From Actinomycetes bacterium (GTDB lineage Bacteria > Actinomycetota > Actinomycetes > Actinomycetales > Microbacteriaceae), in the NCBI GenBank assembly GCA_029779645.1, contig JAKPAC010000010.1, positions 186,001 to 250,000 of the forward strand: a stretch of 64,000 bases of DNA. The letters run 5' to 3'. A model generated the notes under the pieces. The model ran no database searches. It was not told where the DNA came from and saw nothing but the letters and a program-made list of their open reading frames with translations. This document shows, in pieces, positions 49,844 through 59,463 of the stretch. Every line of letters begins with the position of its first letter. The first letter of the stretch is position 1. A program made the translations under genes and the position numbers.

Positions 49844-51481
49844 TTAGCGGCGACCCTTGACGATCTTCTCCTGGTTGACGTCACCGGCGGCCATCGCGTC
49901 GAACGCTTCGCTGCCCGGGTCGCTGAGCGACGCGCCGTCGCCCGTCTGGAACTCGAGCGAGAAGGCGTCGACAGCGGCCTCGAGGGCGGCCTCGGTGTCG
50001 TCGTCGAGGACGTTCGTCTCGCGCAGCGTGGTGAGGATCTCGGTGTTGCGACCGAGGTAGTCCAGCAGCTCACGCTCGAAGCGCAGCACGTCTTCGACGG
50101 GGATCTTGTCGAGCTTGCCCTTGGTGCCGGCCCAGATCGAGACGACCTGCTCCTCCACCGGGAACGGCGAGTACTGGGGCTGCTTGAGCAGCTCCGTCAG
50201 GCGGGCGCCGCGCTCGAGCTGACGACGGCTGGCGGCGTCCAGGTCGCTCGCGAACATCGCGAACGCCTCGAGCGCACGGTACTGCGCGAGCTCCAGCTTC
50301 AGCGTTCCGGAGACCTTCTTGATCGACTTGACCTGTGCGTCACCACCGACACGCGAGACCGAGATGCCCACGTCGACGGCGGGGCGCTGGTTGGCGTTGA
50401 AGAGGTCGGACTGGAGGAAGATCTGGCCGTCGGTGATCGAGATCACGTTGGTCGGAATGTAGGCCGAGACGTCGTTCGCCTTGGTCTCGATGATCGGCAG
50501 ACCGGTCATCGAGCCGCCGCCGAGCTCGTCCGAGAGCTTTGCACAGCGCTCGAGCAGGCGGGAGTGCAGGTAGAAGACGTCACCGGGGTATGCCTCACGC
50601 CCCGGCGGACGACGCAGGAGCAGCGAGACCGCGCGGTAGGCCTCTGCCTGCTTCGAGAGGTCATCGAAGATGATGAGCACGTGCTTGCCGCCGTACATCC
50701 AGTGCTGGCCGATGGCCGAGCCGGTGTAGGGGGCGAGGTACTTGAAGCCGGCGGGGTCCGACGCGGGCGAGGCCACGATCGTCGTGTACTCCATGGCACC
50801 GGCGTCCTCGAGCGCGCCGCGCACCGAGGCGATGGTCGAGCCCTTCTGGCCGATCGCGACGTAGATGCAGCGAACCTGCTTGTTGACCTCGCCCGACTCC
50901 CAGTTCGCGCGCTGGTTGATGATCGTGTCGATCGCGAGCGCGGTCTTGCCGGTCTGGCGGTCGCCGATGATCAGCTGACGCTGGCCGCGGCCGACGGGGA
51001 TCATGGCGTCGATCGCCTTGACGCCGGTCTGCAGGGGCTCGTGCACGCTCTTGCGCTGCATGACGCCGGGCGCCTGGAGCTCGAGGGCGCGGCGGCCTTC
51101 GCTGGCGATGGCGCCGAGGCCATCGATGGGGTTGCCGAGCGGGTCGACGACGCGGCCGAGGTAGCCGTCGCCGACGGGGACCGACAGCACCTCGCCGGTG
51201 CGGGTCACCTCGGTTCCTGCCTCGATGCCGGCGAAGTCGCCGAGGACGACGACACCGATCTCGTTCTCGTCGAGGTTCAGGGCCAGGCCCAGCGTGCCGT
51301 CGGCGAAGGTCACGAGCTCGTTGGCCATGACACCGGGCAGTCCCTCGACGTGAGCGATGCCGTCAGCAGCGTCCACAACGGTGCCGACCTCGGTGGCTGT
51401 CGCCGACGCGGGCTCGTAGGCCGCGACGAAGTCTTTCAGCGCATCCCGAATCACATCGGGGCTGATCGATAGTTCTGCCAT
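49844..51481 (-). CDS. atpA: ATP synthase alpha subunit
   Basis: Regulatory nucleotide-binding F1 subunit. The 545-residue product has the P-loop GDRQTGKT (173-180), then '[25 protein letters not shown]' and '[11 protein letters not shown]', standard for alpha. Two ATG codons are adjacent; the second (51481) fits the AGAAGGAAG ribosome site better and gives the usual [15 protein letters not shown]. Confidence 0.97.
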   Translation of the reverse strand: MAELSISPDVIRDALKDFVAAYEPASATATEVGTVVDAADGIAHVEGLPGVMANELVTFADGTLGLALNLDENEIGVVVLGDFAGIEAGTEVTRTGEVLSVPVGDGYLGRVVDPLGNPIDGLGAIASEGRRALELQAPGVMQRKSVHEPLQTGVKAIDAMIPVGRGQRQLIIGDRQTGKTALAIDTIINQRANWESGEVNKQVRCIYVAIGQKGSTIASVRGALEDAGAMEYTTIVASPASDPAGFKYLAPYTGSAIGQHWMYGGKHVLIIFDDLSKQAEAYRAVSLLLRRPPGREAYPGDVFYLHSRLLERCAKLSDELGGGSMTGLPIIETKANDVSAYIPTNVISITDGQIFLQSDLFNANQRPAVDVGISVSRVGGDAQVKSIKKVSGTLKLELAQYRALEAFAMFASDLDAASRRQLERGARLTELLKQPQYSPFPVEEQVVSIWAGTKGKLDKIPVEDVLRFERELLDYLGRNTEILTTLRETNVLDDDTEAALEAAVDAFSLEFQTGDGASLSDPGSEAFDAMAAGDVNQEKIVKGRR

Positions 51482-51548
51482 CATCTTCCTTCTGATTGAA
51501 GAACCACTCGGGTTCTGCGCTTAGCGCCCCGCGGGGCGTGCATCTGTG

Positions 51549-52349
51549 TTAGCCGGCGAGACGCAGGCGGAGGTCATTGAGTCGCGACGCGATGCTCGCG
51601 TCGATGACGTCGTCGCCGATCTGCACACGCAGTCCCCCGACGACGGCGGGGTCGATCACGGCGCTGACCGCGACGGGCCGACCGTACCGAGTGGACAGCA
51701 GCGCCACCAGGCGCTCCCGCTGCGCGGCCGACATCGGGGCGGCCGTCGTGACCGTGGCCACGATCTGGCCGCGCTGCTCGGCGACGATGCGCGAGGCATC
51801 GGCGAGCAGCTGGTGCACGCGGCGACCGCGCGGCTGCTGCACGAGCGAGGAGACGATCAGCGTCGTCTCGACGCTTGCACGCCCGGCGAGCAGCTTCTCG
51901 ACCAGTGCCGCCTTCGCGGCGCTGTCGCCGATCCGAGCGCCGAGCGTGAGCTCGAGCTCGGGGTTGGCCGTCACGACGCGGGCGAACTGGAACAGCTCGC
52001 CCTCGACGTCCGCACCGCTGCGAAGCGATGCGATGCTGGCCGCGCGCAGACCGAGCTCCTCGATTGCGCCGAGCAGATCGTTCGGGCTCGACCAGCGCTG
52101 GGCCACCACGGTGGTGAGCAGCCCGAGCGTGGTTGCACCGACCGAGGTGCCGAACGCCGCGCCCGCGAGCTTCGACTTCGCCGAAGCATCCACCGCGGGG
52201 TCGGCCAGCACGGCCGCCAGCTGACGCGAGCTGTCGATGGCCCGAACCGTCGCGAACAGCTCGCGAGCGGTGTCGATGTCGACGGAAGCGGTCACCGCGG
52301 CCAGTGCCTGAGTACTGGCCGCGAGAGCCTGCGTGGTTGCACTGCCCAT
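51549..52349 (-). CDS. atpH: ATP synthase delta subunit
   Basis: Connects the peripheral stalk to F1. At 266 residues it is the long actinobacterial type, about 90 residues more than E. coli delta. The C-terminal half shows the OSCP signature (EKLLAGRASVETTLIVSSLVQ, VDPAVVGGLRVQIGDDVIDASI-like segment). The ATG at 52349 overlaps the atpF TAA by one base (TAATG), so the two are coupled. Confidence 0.95.
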   Translation of the reverse strand: MGSATTQALAASTQALAAVTASVDIDTARELFATVRAIDSSRQLAAVLADPAVDASAKSKLAGAAFGTSVGATTLGLLTTVVAQRWSSPNDLLGAIEELGLRAASIASLRSGADVEGELFQFARVVTANPELELTLGARIGDSAAKAALVEKLLAGRASVETTLIVSSLVQQPRGRRVHQLLADASRIVAEQRGQIVATVTTAAPMSAAQRERLVALLSTRYGRPVAVSAVIDPAVVGGLRVQIGDDVIDASIASRLNDLRLRLAG

Positions 52350-52903
52350 TACTTGGCTGCCTTCTCCGATGCCTCGAGCTCTGCGAGGAAGCGGTCGACG
52401 ACGCTGGCCGCCTTCGAGTCATCCGCGAGGGTCTCGCCGATGACGCCGCCTGCGAGATCCAGGGCGAGCGTGCCCACCTCGCCGCGCAGCGAGACGAGCG
52501 CGGCCTGGCGCTCGGCTTCGATCTGCGTGTGCGCGGTCGCCGTGATGCGAGTGGCCTCGCTCGTGGCGGTGTCCTTCGCTTCGGCGACGATCTTCTTGCC
52601 GTCCTCACGGGCGGCTTCGCGGATCGCTCCGGCTTCCTTGCGTGCCTCGGCGAGCTGCGCAGTGTATTCCTCGAGCGCGGCCTCGGCGCGCTTCTGCGCC
52701 TCGTCGGCCTTGGCAATGTTGCCTTCGATCGCCTTGGAGCGCTCATCGAGGAGCTTCTGCATCGCGGGCAGGGCTACCTTCCAGAACACAACGAGGATGA
52801 TGACGAAGCAGACCGCCGACCAGATGATGTCGTACCAGGCTGGGATGAGCGGGTTGTGAGCCTCGCTCTCCGCGGCTGCGAACGTGACAAGAGCGCTGAG
52901 CAT
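52349..52903 (-). CDS. atpF: ATP synthase subunit b
   Basis: Peripheral stalk. The 184-residue product has one N-terminal membrane helix (PAWYDIIWSAVCFVIILVVFW, about 20-40) and a long charged, Ala/Glu-rich coiled coil. The ATG at 52903 gives MLSALVTFAAAESE; this leading stretch could be a short cleaved or embedded segment. Confidence 0.95.
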   Translation of the reverse strand: MLSALVTFAAAESEAHNPLIPAWYDIIWSAVCFVIILVVFWKVALPAMQKLLDERSKAIEGNIAKADEAQKRAEAALEEYTAQLAEARKEAGAIREAAREDGKKIVAEAKDTATSEATRITATAHTQIEAERQAALVSLRGEVGTLALDLAGGVIGETLADDSKAASVVDRFLAELEASEKAAK

Positions 52904-52932
52904 CCTGTCTCCTTACGTGTTGGAAAGGTCGG

Positions 52933-53220
<288 letters not shown>

Positions 53221-54060
53221 TTAGTGCTCTTCAGCGACCGCGAGCTGAATGTAGACCGCGGTGAGGAGTGCGAAGACGTAGGCCTGGAGGACTGCGACCA
53301 GGATTTCAAACAGGGTGAAGACGAAGCCGAAGGCGAGCGAGCCGACGCCGAGCGCCGACCACCAGCCACCCATGCTGAAGAAGAAGAACTGCGTCGCTGC
53401 GAAGAACAGCACGAGCAGCAGGTGGCCGACCATCATGTTCATGAGGAGTCGGAGCGTGAGGGTGACCGGGCGGATCACGAAGGTCGAGATGAACTCGATC
53501 GGGGTGACGATGATGTAGATCGGCCACGGGACGCCCGCCGGGAAGAGCGAGTTCTTCACGAAGTTCTTCGGGTTCTTCTTGAGGCCCGCGTAGATGAAGG
53601 TCACGTACGAGATCACCGCGAGCAGCAGCGGGACCGCGATGATCGAGGTGCCGGCGATGTTCAGGAACGGAATGATGCCCGTCAGGTTCATGAACAGCGT
53701 CATGAAGAAGATGGTCGTCAGCAGCGGCAGGAACCGCTTGCCGTCCTTCTTGCCCAGGAGGTCTTCGGCGATGTTGACTCGCACGAAGTCGAGGCCCATC
53801 TCGACGAGGCCCTGGAAGCGGCCCGGCACCACGCGCATGCGGCGCGTGCCGAGCCAGAAGATCAGGACGATCGCCAGCGTGGCGAGGAACTGAATGAGGT
53901 GGATGCGGGTGATGACCAGCTCACCGATCTGGAAGACCGGTGCGGGGAAGAACTCCGCAATCGAAGGTCCATGGAATTCGGGGTCATCCGTCGCGGCGAT
54001 GGCGATCAGGTTCACGGCTTGAGTAAACAGCGCTGTCTCCAGCTTCGGGGCACCGATCAA
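53221..54060 (-). CDS. atpB: ATP synthase subunit a
   Basis: Membrane half-channel subunit, 279 residues, with the essential Arg in LTLRLLMNMMVGHLLL and the FYAGLKKNPKNF-like loop, GMDFVRVNIAED in an earlier helix region. The first possible start in frame is TTG at 54060, with no clear ribosome site, so the start is uncertain by some residues. A TAGTGT -10 box lies 75 bases upstream, inside the gap to the AtpI-like gene. Confidence 0.95.
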   Translation of the reverse strand: MIGAPKLETALFTQAVNLIAIAATDDPEFHGPSIAEFFPAPVFQIGELVITRIHLIQFLATLAIVLIFWLGTRRMRVVPGRFQGLVEMGLDFVRVNIAEDLLGKKDGKRFLPLLTTIFFMTLFMNLTGIIPFLNIAGTSIIAVPLLLAVISYVTFIYAGLKKNPKNFVKNSLFPAGVPWPIYIIVTPIEFISTFVIRPVTLTLRLLMNMMVGHLLLVLFFAATQFFFFSMGGWWSALGVGSLAFGFVFTLFEILVAVLQAYVFALLTAVYIQLAVAEEH

Positions 54061-54135
54061 GAACCGGTGCGGCGATGGATGTGTTCTGTCAGCCCGAAGA
54101 CGGCACGATGTGCACTGATTCGGGGGACGCGTTCC

Positions 54136-54141
54136 ACACTA
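54136..54141 (-). promoter_or_regulatory. Possible internal promoter of the atp operon
   Basis: TAGTGT on the minus strand, with TTCGTG 18 bases upstream as a weak -35 that overlaps the end of the AtpI-like gene. It would start transcription at about 54130, before atpB. Confidence 0.4.
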
Positions 54142-54158
54142 GCAAGGATCGGGAGTGC

Positions 54159-54692
54159 TCACGAACCACTCGGGGCTTGTGTTTCATTTTCGCCCTCGGG
54201 CTCATCGCCCTCGAGCTCGTCGCCGGGCAGCGCCACGTCGCTGACGTTTGGCATCCGCATGCGCATCAGCACGAGGGCGTCGACGGCGAGCGATCCAAGC
54301 ACGCCGAACACGATCGCGAGGAACATGATCACCGGGTTGACCCACGGCTGCTCCCGCAGCACGAGCACCGCGACGAGGAACAGCACGAACTTCACGATCC
54401 AGCCGCCGAGGACGATGCCGAAGAAGATCGGGACGTACAGATCCGTGCCGAAGAAGCGGTTGGCGATGAGGATGCTCGCCGCGGTGATCGCCAGGAACAC
54501 TCCCCCGAGGATGATCCCCACGAGGGCGCTCCAGAGGCCGTTCGGGCCGTCGACCAGGAAGCCGATGACGGCGCCGAGCACGGCCAGGGCGCCCATCACG
54601 ATCGCGCCCCACCTGAGCACGGCGCGCAGGATCGGATTGCTCGAGACCTCGACGGCGGGCTGCGGCTGGGGGTTCGGCGAACCGATGGTCAT
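54159..54692 (-). CDS. AtpI-like membrane protein preceding the atp operon
   Basis: A 177-residue protein with four predicted helices (about 22-47, 55-80, 88-113 and 118-142) and a short acidic tail (ELEGDEPEGENE). By position between wecA and atpB it corresponds to the small gene (Rv1303-type) held there in actinobacteria, thought to aid c-ring assembly or metal supply. The ATG at 54692 overlaps the wecA stop (ATGA) and has AAGGAG upstream; the longer frame through wecA is rejected. Confidence 0.82.
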   Translation of the reverse strand: MTIGSPNPQPQPAVEVSSNPILRAVLRWGAIVMGALAVLGAVIGFLVDGPNGLWSALVGIILGGVFLAITAASILIANRFFGTDLYVPIFFGIVLGGWIVKFVLFLVAVLVLREQPWVNPVIMFLAIVFGVLGSLAVDALVLMRMRMPNVSDVALPGDELEGDEPEGENETQAPSGS

Positions 54693-55924
54693 GGGGTCTC
54701 CTTGGCGGGGGCCGGTGTGGTGAGGGTCGTGGGGCCGGGCGCGGATGCCTCGGAGGCGGCCGTCTCGGCCGGTGTCTGGGCGCCCGCCGACGCGCGGGCG
54801 CGCGCGGGCGGCGTGACGGTGAGCACGAGGCAGGCGGCGATGCCGATCACGCCGTACACGATGCCGATGAGGTAGCTGGGTCGCACCCACTCGAGCCATG
54901 CCGGTGCCGGCATGAACATGAGCAGGAAGGCGAAGGCCACGATCGCAGTCCAGGCATAGAAGATGAGCACGGCGCTCCGGCTCGAGTGCCCGAGGTCGAG
55001 CATGCGGTGGTGCAGGTGCTTGCGATCAGGCGAGAACGGCGACTTTCCGGCCGACATGCGCCGAAGCACCGCCATCCCGAAATCGAGCAGGGGCAGCAGG
55101 ACCACTGCCACCGGGAGCAGGATCGGGATGAAGGCGCCGAGCAGCTGCGAGCGCCCAAGCACATCGGGATCGAGGATGGCGGGGTCGAGCTGGCCGGTGA
55201 CGGCGATCGCCGAGGTCGCCATGAGCAGGCCGAGCATCAGCGCGCCGGCGTCGCCCATGAACAGCTTGGCCGGGTTCCAGTTCATCGGCAGGAAGCCGAG
55301 ACAGACGCCGATCAGCACGGCGGCCAGCAGCGAGGCCAGGTTGAAGAAGGTGCTGGAGCCCGTCTCGCGCACGAGCAGGTAGGAGTAGACGAAGAAGACG
55401 CCGTTGGCGATCAGACAGACGCCCGCGACGAGCCCGTCGAGGCCGTCGATGAAGTTCACGGCGTTCATGACCAGGACGATCGCGAAGATCGTGAGCGTGA
55501 TGCTCGCCCACGACGAGCCGATCGTGAGGCCGCCGATCGGCAGCGAGAAGATCTGCACGCCGAACAGGGCGATGATGCCCGCGGCGAGGAACTGCATGCC
55601 GAGCTTGATCATCCAGTCGAGGTCGTACAGGTCGTCGACGACCCCGACGATCACGATGATCAGCGTGGCGCCGAGGATCGCGAGCACCGGTCCGGAGTCG
55701 GCCCAGACGATGTCGAAGAAGGGGTTCACGGCCGAGACGCCGAACGCGGCGAGGACGCCGAGGAACATCGCGATGCCACCCAGGCGCGGCGTGGGGGTCT
55801 TGTGCACGTCGCGCTCGCGGATGCCGGGGTACAGCTTGAACTTCAGGCTCAGCTGCCACACCCCCCAGCTCAGGGCGAGCGTGACGAAGGCCGTGAACAG
55901 GATGATGAAGACGTACTGGGTCAC
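54689..55924 (-). CDS. wecA: UDP-GlcNAc:polyprenyl-phosphate GlcNAc-1-phosphate transferase (MraY/WecA family)
   Basis: Integral membrane enzyme that loads GlcNAc-1-phosphate onto a polyprenyl phosphate, beginning wall-linked polysaccharide synthesis. The 411-residue product has about 10 helices with VGVVDDLYDLDW, NAVNFIDGLDGL, LFMGDAGALMLG and the HLHHRMLDLGHS loop, all WecA/MraY catalytic motifs. A Pro/Ala/Thr-rich tail of about 45 residues is not part of the family core. The start is GTG at 55924 after GGGGGG. Position before the atp genes is the usual actinobacterial one (rfe in M. tuberculosis). Confidence 0.94.
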   Translation of the reverse strand: MTQYVFIILFTAFVTLALSWGVWQLSLKFKLYPGIRERDVHKTPTPRLGGIAMFLGVLAAFGVSAVNPFFDIVWADSGPVLAILGATLIIVIVGVVDDLYDLDWMIKLGMQFLAAGIIALFGVQIFSLPIGGLTIGSSWASITLTIFAIVLVMNAVNFIDGLDGLVAGVCLIANGVFFVYSYLLVRETGSSTFFNLASLLAAVLIGVCLGFLPMNWNPAKLFMGDAGALMLGLLMATSAIAVTGQLDPAILDPDVLGRSQLLGAFIPILLPVAVVLLPLLDFGMAVLRRMSAGKSPFSPDRKHLHHRMLDLGHSSRSAVLIFYAWTAIVAFAFLLMFMPAPAWLEWVRPSYLIGIVYGVIGIAACLVLTVTPPARARASAGAQTPAETAASEASAPGPTTLTTPAPAKETP

Positions 55925-55940
55925 GGCACCCCCCGGCAGC

Positions 55941-56678
55941 TCACGAGTCGGCGATCCCGGCGGCCGACGGATCAGGCTCGGGCGGCGGCCCCGCCGCCGA
56001 GCTCGCCGCCTCGGACTCGAGCAGCTCGCCCAGGACGGCGCGCAGCTGCTCGGCCGAGATCGCGCCCTCGCGCAGGATGCGCACGGGGCGGCGTGCGGCC
56101 TCGGGCCCGACGAGCCCGGTCGCGTCGATGATCGTCGACGCGAGGCCGGTCACCGACGGGCCGTCGTCGAGGTAGACGGCGACGCGCTCGCCCAGCATCC
56201 CGTGCGCGTCCGCGGCCGTCAGCGCCGCGGGCTCGCCGGTGAGGTTCGCGCTCGACACGGCGAGCGGCCCCGTCTCCTGCAGCAGCTCGAGGGCGTAGCG
56301 ATTCGCCGGCATGCGCACCGCGACCGTGCCGTGCGTGTCGCCGAGGTCCCACACGAGGCTCGGCTGCGCCGGGAGCACGATCGTGAGCCCGCCGGGCCAG
56401 AACTGCTCGACGAGCCGCTCGACGGGCTCGGGCACCTCCTGCACGAGCGCGTGCAGCGTCTGCACGCCGGAGACGAGCACCGGCGGGGGTGCCTGTCGCG
56501 TCCGTCCCTTGGCCGCGAGCAGCCCCGCGACCGCCTTCGGGCTGAACGCGTCGGCGGCGACGCCGTACACCGTGTCGGTGGGGAGCACGACGAGCGCGCC
56601 GCGGCCGATCGCCTGTCGCGCCTGTCTCATGCCGCCGAGGAGCTGTGCTTCGTCGCGGCAGTTGAAGATGGGGGTCAT
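55941..56678 (-). CDS. ywlC: L-threonylcarbamoyladenylate synthase (Sua5/YwlC/TsaC family)
   Basis: Makes threonylcarbamoyl-AMP for the t6A37 modification of ANN-decoding tRNAs. The 245-residue product has LVVLPTDTVYGVAADA, KGRTRQAPPPVLV, WPGGLTIVLP and 'VAVRMPANRYALELL... SSANLTG', the family's binding residues. About 30 Glu/Pro-rich residues extend the C terminus. ATG 56678 has TATCAT ten bases upstream, so a very short leader is likely. Confidence 0.94.
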   Translation of the reverse strand: MTPIFNCRDEAQLLGGMRQARQAIGRGALVVLPTDTVYGVAADAFSPKAVAGLLAAKGRTRQAPPPVLVSGVQTLHALVQEVPEPVERLVEQFWPGGLTIVLPAQPSLVWDLGDTHGTVAVRMPANRYALELLQETGPLAVSSANLTGEPAALTAADAHGMLGERVAVYLDDGPSVTGLASTIIDATGLVGPEAARRPVRILREGAISAEQLRAVLGELLESEAASSAAGPPPEPDPSAAGIADS

Positions 56679-56718
56679 AACGGACTCAATGATACGTGGG
56701 CGCGGGGCGCCGCCTGGC

Positions 56719-57621
56719 TCAGGGACGCAGCGCGGTCGTGGCGCGGTCGCGCAGGGTCAGATCTGGGTGGGTGGCGCTGGCCCGCCATCCGTCGGCGGCG
56801 AGGAGCTCGCGAATGGCGCGGCCCTGCAGCTCGCCGTGCTCGATGATGAGCACGCCGCCGGGCCGCAGCAGCCGCAGCGCGACCCCGCTGAGCACCCGCA
56901 CCACGTCCAGCCCGTCCGGGCCGCCATACAGCGCGGCCGCGGGATCGTGGTCGCGCACCTCGGGATCGCGCGGAACCGCGTCGTCCGGCACGTACGGTGG
57001 GTTCGAGATCACCACGTCGACGGTGCCCGCGAGCTCGGCGAACGCGTCGGCGAGGTCGGCGAAGACCAGCGTCGCGTTCGTCGCGCCGATCTCGTCGAAA
57101 TTGCGGCGGGTCCACGAGAACGCCTCGGGCGAGTTCTCGGCGGCGAACACGCGCGCGTTCGGCACCTCGGTGGCCATGGCGAGCGCGATCGCGCCGCTCC
57201 CGGTGCCGAGGTCCACGGCGATCGGGGCCGGGGATGCCTCGGCCCGCAGCGCATCGATGGCGAGCTGCACGACCCCCTCGGTCTCGGGACGGGGCACGAA
57301 CACGCCGGGCCCGACGCGCAGCGAGAGCTGCCGGAACGCCGCGGTGCCGGTGATGTGCTGCAGCGGCTCGCGTGCCGCGCGTCGCCGCACGAGCGGCGCG
57401 AGTGCGGCGAGCTCATCGTCGCCGAGGGTCGTGCCCACGATCGCGGCCGCCTGCACTCCCCCGCGCCCGAGCTCGAGCACGTGGCCGACGAGCCACTCGG
57501 CGTCGATCTGCGCGTCGACGATGCCGACCGCGGCGAGGATGTCGCTCACGCGGCTCAGCACCTCGCCGAGCGCCGCGGGGGCAGGTGGCAGGGTCGCGGG
57601 ATCAGGCGTGTGTTCAGACAT
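56719..57621 (-). CDS. prmC: Peptide chain release factor N5-glutamine methyltransferase
   Basis: Methylates the GGQ glutamine of release factors. The 300-residue product has the SAM loop VDLGTGSG (136-143) and the glutamine-binding NPPY near 203. Usually it directly follows prfA; here it is separated from prfA by the cysK-cysE pair on the other strand. It has its own promoter: TAGGCT 12 bases before the ATG at 57621. The Sua5-type gene follows after 40 bases. Confidence 0.95.
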   Translation of the reverse strand: MSEHTPDPATLPPAPAALGEVLSRVSDILAAVGIVDAQIDAEWLVGHVLELGRGGVQAAAIVGTTLGDDELAALAPLVRRRAAREPLQHITGTAAFRQLSLRVGPGVFVPRPETEGVVQLAIDALRAEASPAPIAVDLGTGSGAIALAMATEVPNARVFAAENSPEAFSWTRRNFDEIGATNATLVFADLADAFAELAGTVDVVISNPPYVPDDAVPRDPEVRDHDPAAALYGGPDGLDVVRVLSGVALRLLRPGGVLIIEHGELQGRAIRELLAADGWRASATHPDLTLRDRATTALRP

Positions 57622-57633
57622 GGGCGTGCGACC

Positions 57634-57639
57634 AGCCTA
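57634..57639 (-). promoter_or_regulatory. prmC -10 box
   Basis: TAGGCT on the minus strand, 12 bases upstream of the ATG, predicting a 5-6 base leader. Confidence 0.45.
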
Positions 57640-57703
57640 CCCGTGACATCCGCGCAGATCCGGCCCGCAAGGCGCGCCGGAATATCTGCGCCCGACACCT
57701 GTT

Positions 57704-57741
57704 GTCACAAAGGTTACCCAGCATTTGGCCTCACGTAGGCT
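57704..57741 (+). promoter_or_regulatory. cysK promoter region
   Basis: TAGGCT (57736-57741) is the likely -10 box, giving a leader of about 33 bases with AAAGG near its end. Upstream, GTCAC-AAAG-GTTAC (57704-57717) is a pair of near-repeats that could bind a regulator. No good -35 at 17 bases. Confidence 0.4.
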
Positions 57742-57779
57742 GTGCCCACCCCACCGCCCCCGGCACTGAAAGGTCGACC

Positions 57780-58718
57780 ATGGCAGGCATCCACGCTGAC
57801 ATCACGTCCACATTCGGCAACACCCCCCTCGTCAAGCTCAACCGCGTCACCGGCGACGCGCAGGCGACGGTGCTCGCCAAGCTCGAGTACTTCAACCCCG
57901 CATCCAGCGTGAAGGACCGCATCGGCGTCGCGATCGCGGACGCCGCGGAGGCGGCCGGAGCGCTCGGTCCCGGCGGCACGATCGTCGAGGCCACGAGCGG
58001 CAACACCGGCATCGCGCTCGCCATGGTGGGTGCTGCGCGCGGCTACAAGGTGATGCTCGTGATGCCCGCATCGATGTCGATCGAGCGCCGCCTGCTGCTG
58101 CGCGCCTTCGGCGCCGAGCTCGTGCTGAGCGACCCCGCGCAGGGCATGGCCGGCGCCGTGGCCACCGCCGAGGAGCTGGTCGCGAACACGCCGGGCGCCA
58201 TCCTGGCCCGCCAGTTCGAGAACGCGGCCAACCCCGCCGTCCACCGCCGGACCACCGGCGAAGAGATCCTCCGCGACACCGACGGCAAGGTCGACATCTT
58301 CGTGGCCGGCGTCGGCACCGGCGGCACCATCACGGGCGTCGGTCAGGCCCTCAAGGAGCGCGTGCCGGGCGTCAAGGTCGTCGCCGTCGAGCCGGTCGAC
58401 TCCCCCGTGCTCAGCGAGGGCAAGGCCGGCCCGCACAAGATCCAGGGCATCGGCGCGAACTTCGTTCCCGACGTGCTCGATCGCGACGTCATCGACGAGG
58501 TCGTCACCGTGACCTTCGAGGACTCGCTGCGCACGGCGCGCGCGCTCGCCGCCACCGAGGGCCTGCTCGTGGGCATCTCGAGCGGCGCCGCGGTCAGCGT
58601 CGCGGTCGAGCTCGCGGGGCGACCCGAGAACGCGGGCAAGAACATCGTCGTGATCGTTCCCGACACCGGCGAGCGCTACCTCTCGACCGCGCTGTTCGAA
58701 GACCTGCGCGAGGACTGA
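57780..58718 (+). CDS. cysK: Cysteine synthase (O-acetylserine sulfhydrylase)
   Basis: PLP enzyme forming cysteine from O-acetylserine and sulfide. The 312-residue product carries the PLP lysine in [11 protein letters not shown] (Lys45), the substrate loop TSGNTG (72-77) and the phosphate-binding [10 protein letters not shown]. Length is normal. Start ATG 57780 is preceded by AAAGG. It is followed on the same strand by cysE, which supplies O-acetylserine; the two should form the cysteine synthase complex. A hairpin directly follows the stop. Confidence 0.97.
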   Translation: MAGIHADITSTFGNTPLVKLNRVTGDAQATVLAKLEYFNPASSVKDRIGVAIADAAEAAGALGPGGTIVEATSGNTGIALAMVGAARGYKVMLVMPASMSIERRLLLRAFGAELVLSDPAQGMAGAVATAEELVANTPGAILARQFENAANPAVHRRTTGEEILRDTDGKVDIFVAGVGTGGTITGVGQALKERVPGVKVVAVEPVDSPVLSEGKAGPHKIQGIGANFVPDVLDRDVIDEVVTVTFEDSLRTARALAATEGLLVGISSGAAVSVAVELAGRPENAGKNIVVIVPDTGERYLSTALFEDLRED

Positions 58719-58722
58719 GACA

Positions 58723-58758
58723 CAGGGGCCGTGGCGGCGCATGCCGTCACGGCCCCTG
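58723..58758 (+). terminator. Hairpin between cysK and cysE
   Basis: CAGGGGCCGTG / CACGGCCCCTG, an 11-base stem, continued by an inner GCGGC-gcat-GCCGT stem. It starts four bases after the cysK stop and lacks a T-run. It would lower cysE relative to cysK; a TACGCT at 58770-58775 may be a separate cysE promoter. Confidence 0.6.
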
Positions 58759-58826
58759 CTCGTGCTCAGTACGCTTGAGCGACCGCCAGTGCCCGGAGCA
58801 TCCGTGCCTGATCCTGTGGAGTGGGA

Positions 58827-59396
58827 ATGAACCTGTTTCGCCGAATGCGCGAAGACATCGCCGCGGCGCGGCGCCATGATCCGGCCGCGCGCAACAACCT
58901 CGAGGTGGCACTGCTGTACTCGGGCGTGCACGCCGTGTGGTCGCACCGCATCAACCATTGGCTGTGGCAGCGCCGCGCGTATTTCCTCGCCCGACTCGGC
59001 TCGCAGCTGAACCGCTTCTTCACGGGCGTCGAGATCCACCCCGGCGCCGTGATCGGGCGCCGCTGCTTCATCGACCACGGGATGGGCATCGTGATCGGCG
59101 AGACCGTCATCGTCGGCGATGACGTGCTCATCTACCACGGCGTCACCCTCGGCGGCCAGGTGCGCGTCGCCGGACGCCGGCACCCCACCATCCGCGATGG
59201 CGTCGCCGTCGGCGCGGGCGCCAAGGTGCTCGGCAGCATCACGATCGGGGCGAACAGCGCCATCGGCGCGAATGCCGTCGTGACGAAGGATGCGCCGGCA
59301 GACTCGGTGCTCACCGGCGTGCCCGCCACCCTGCGCCGCCGCGCCCACGACGAGGACGTGCGCGCGCTGCTCACGGCGCCCGAGTACTCGATCTAG
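58827..59396 (+). CDS. cysE: Serine O-acetyltransferase
   Basis: Acetylates serine with acetyl-CoA, the committing step to cysteine. The 189-residue product has an N-terminal helical domain and a left-handed beta-helix built from hexapeptide repeats, with the catalytic [12 protein letters not shown] and the [11 protein letters not shown] stretch. It ends EYSI, a C-terminal Ile of the kind that CysE uses to dock in the CysK active site. The ATG at 58827 is five bases after GGAG; an in-frame GTG at 58821 is inside that site. Confidence 0.94.
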   Translation: MNLFRRMREDIAAARRHDPAARNNLEVALLYSGVHAVWSHRINHWLWQRRAYFLARLGSQLNRFFTGVEIHPGAVIGRRCFIDHGMGIVIGETVIVGDDVLIYHGVTLGGQVRVAGRRHPTIRDGVAVGAGAKVLGSITIGANSAIGANAVVTKDAPADSVLTGVPATLRRRAHDEDVRALLTAPEYSI

Positions 59397-59414
59397 CACC
59401 GCCGAACGCAGGCG

Positions 59415-59445
59415 GCGCCGCGCGTGCACACGGCACGAGCGGCGC
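59415..59445. terminator. Hairpin between convergent cysE and prfA
   Basis: GCGCCGC..CGTGC-acacg-GCACG..GCGGCGC, a 7+5-base stem with one mismatch, in the middle of the 67-base gap. Likely bidirectional. Confidence 0.6.
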
Positions 59446-59463
59446 TGTGCGCTCAGGCGCGCG

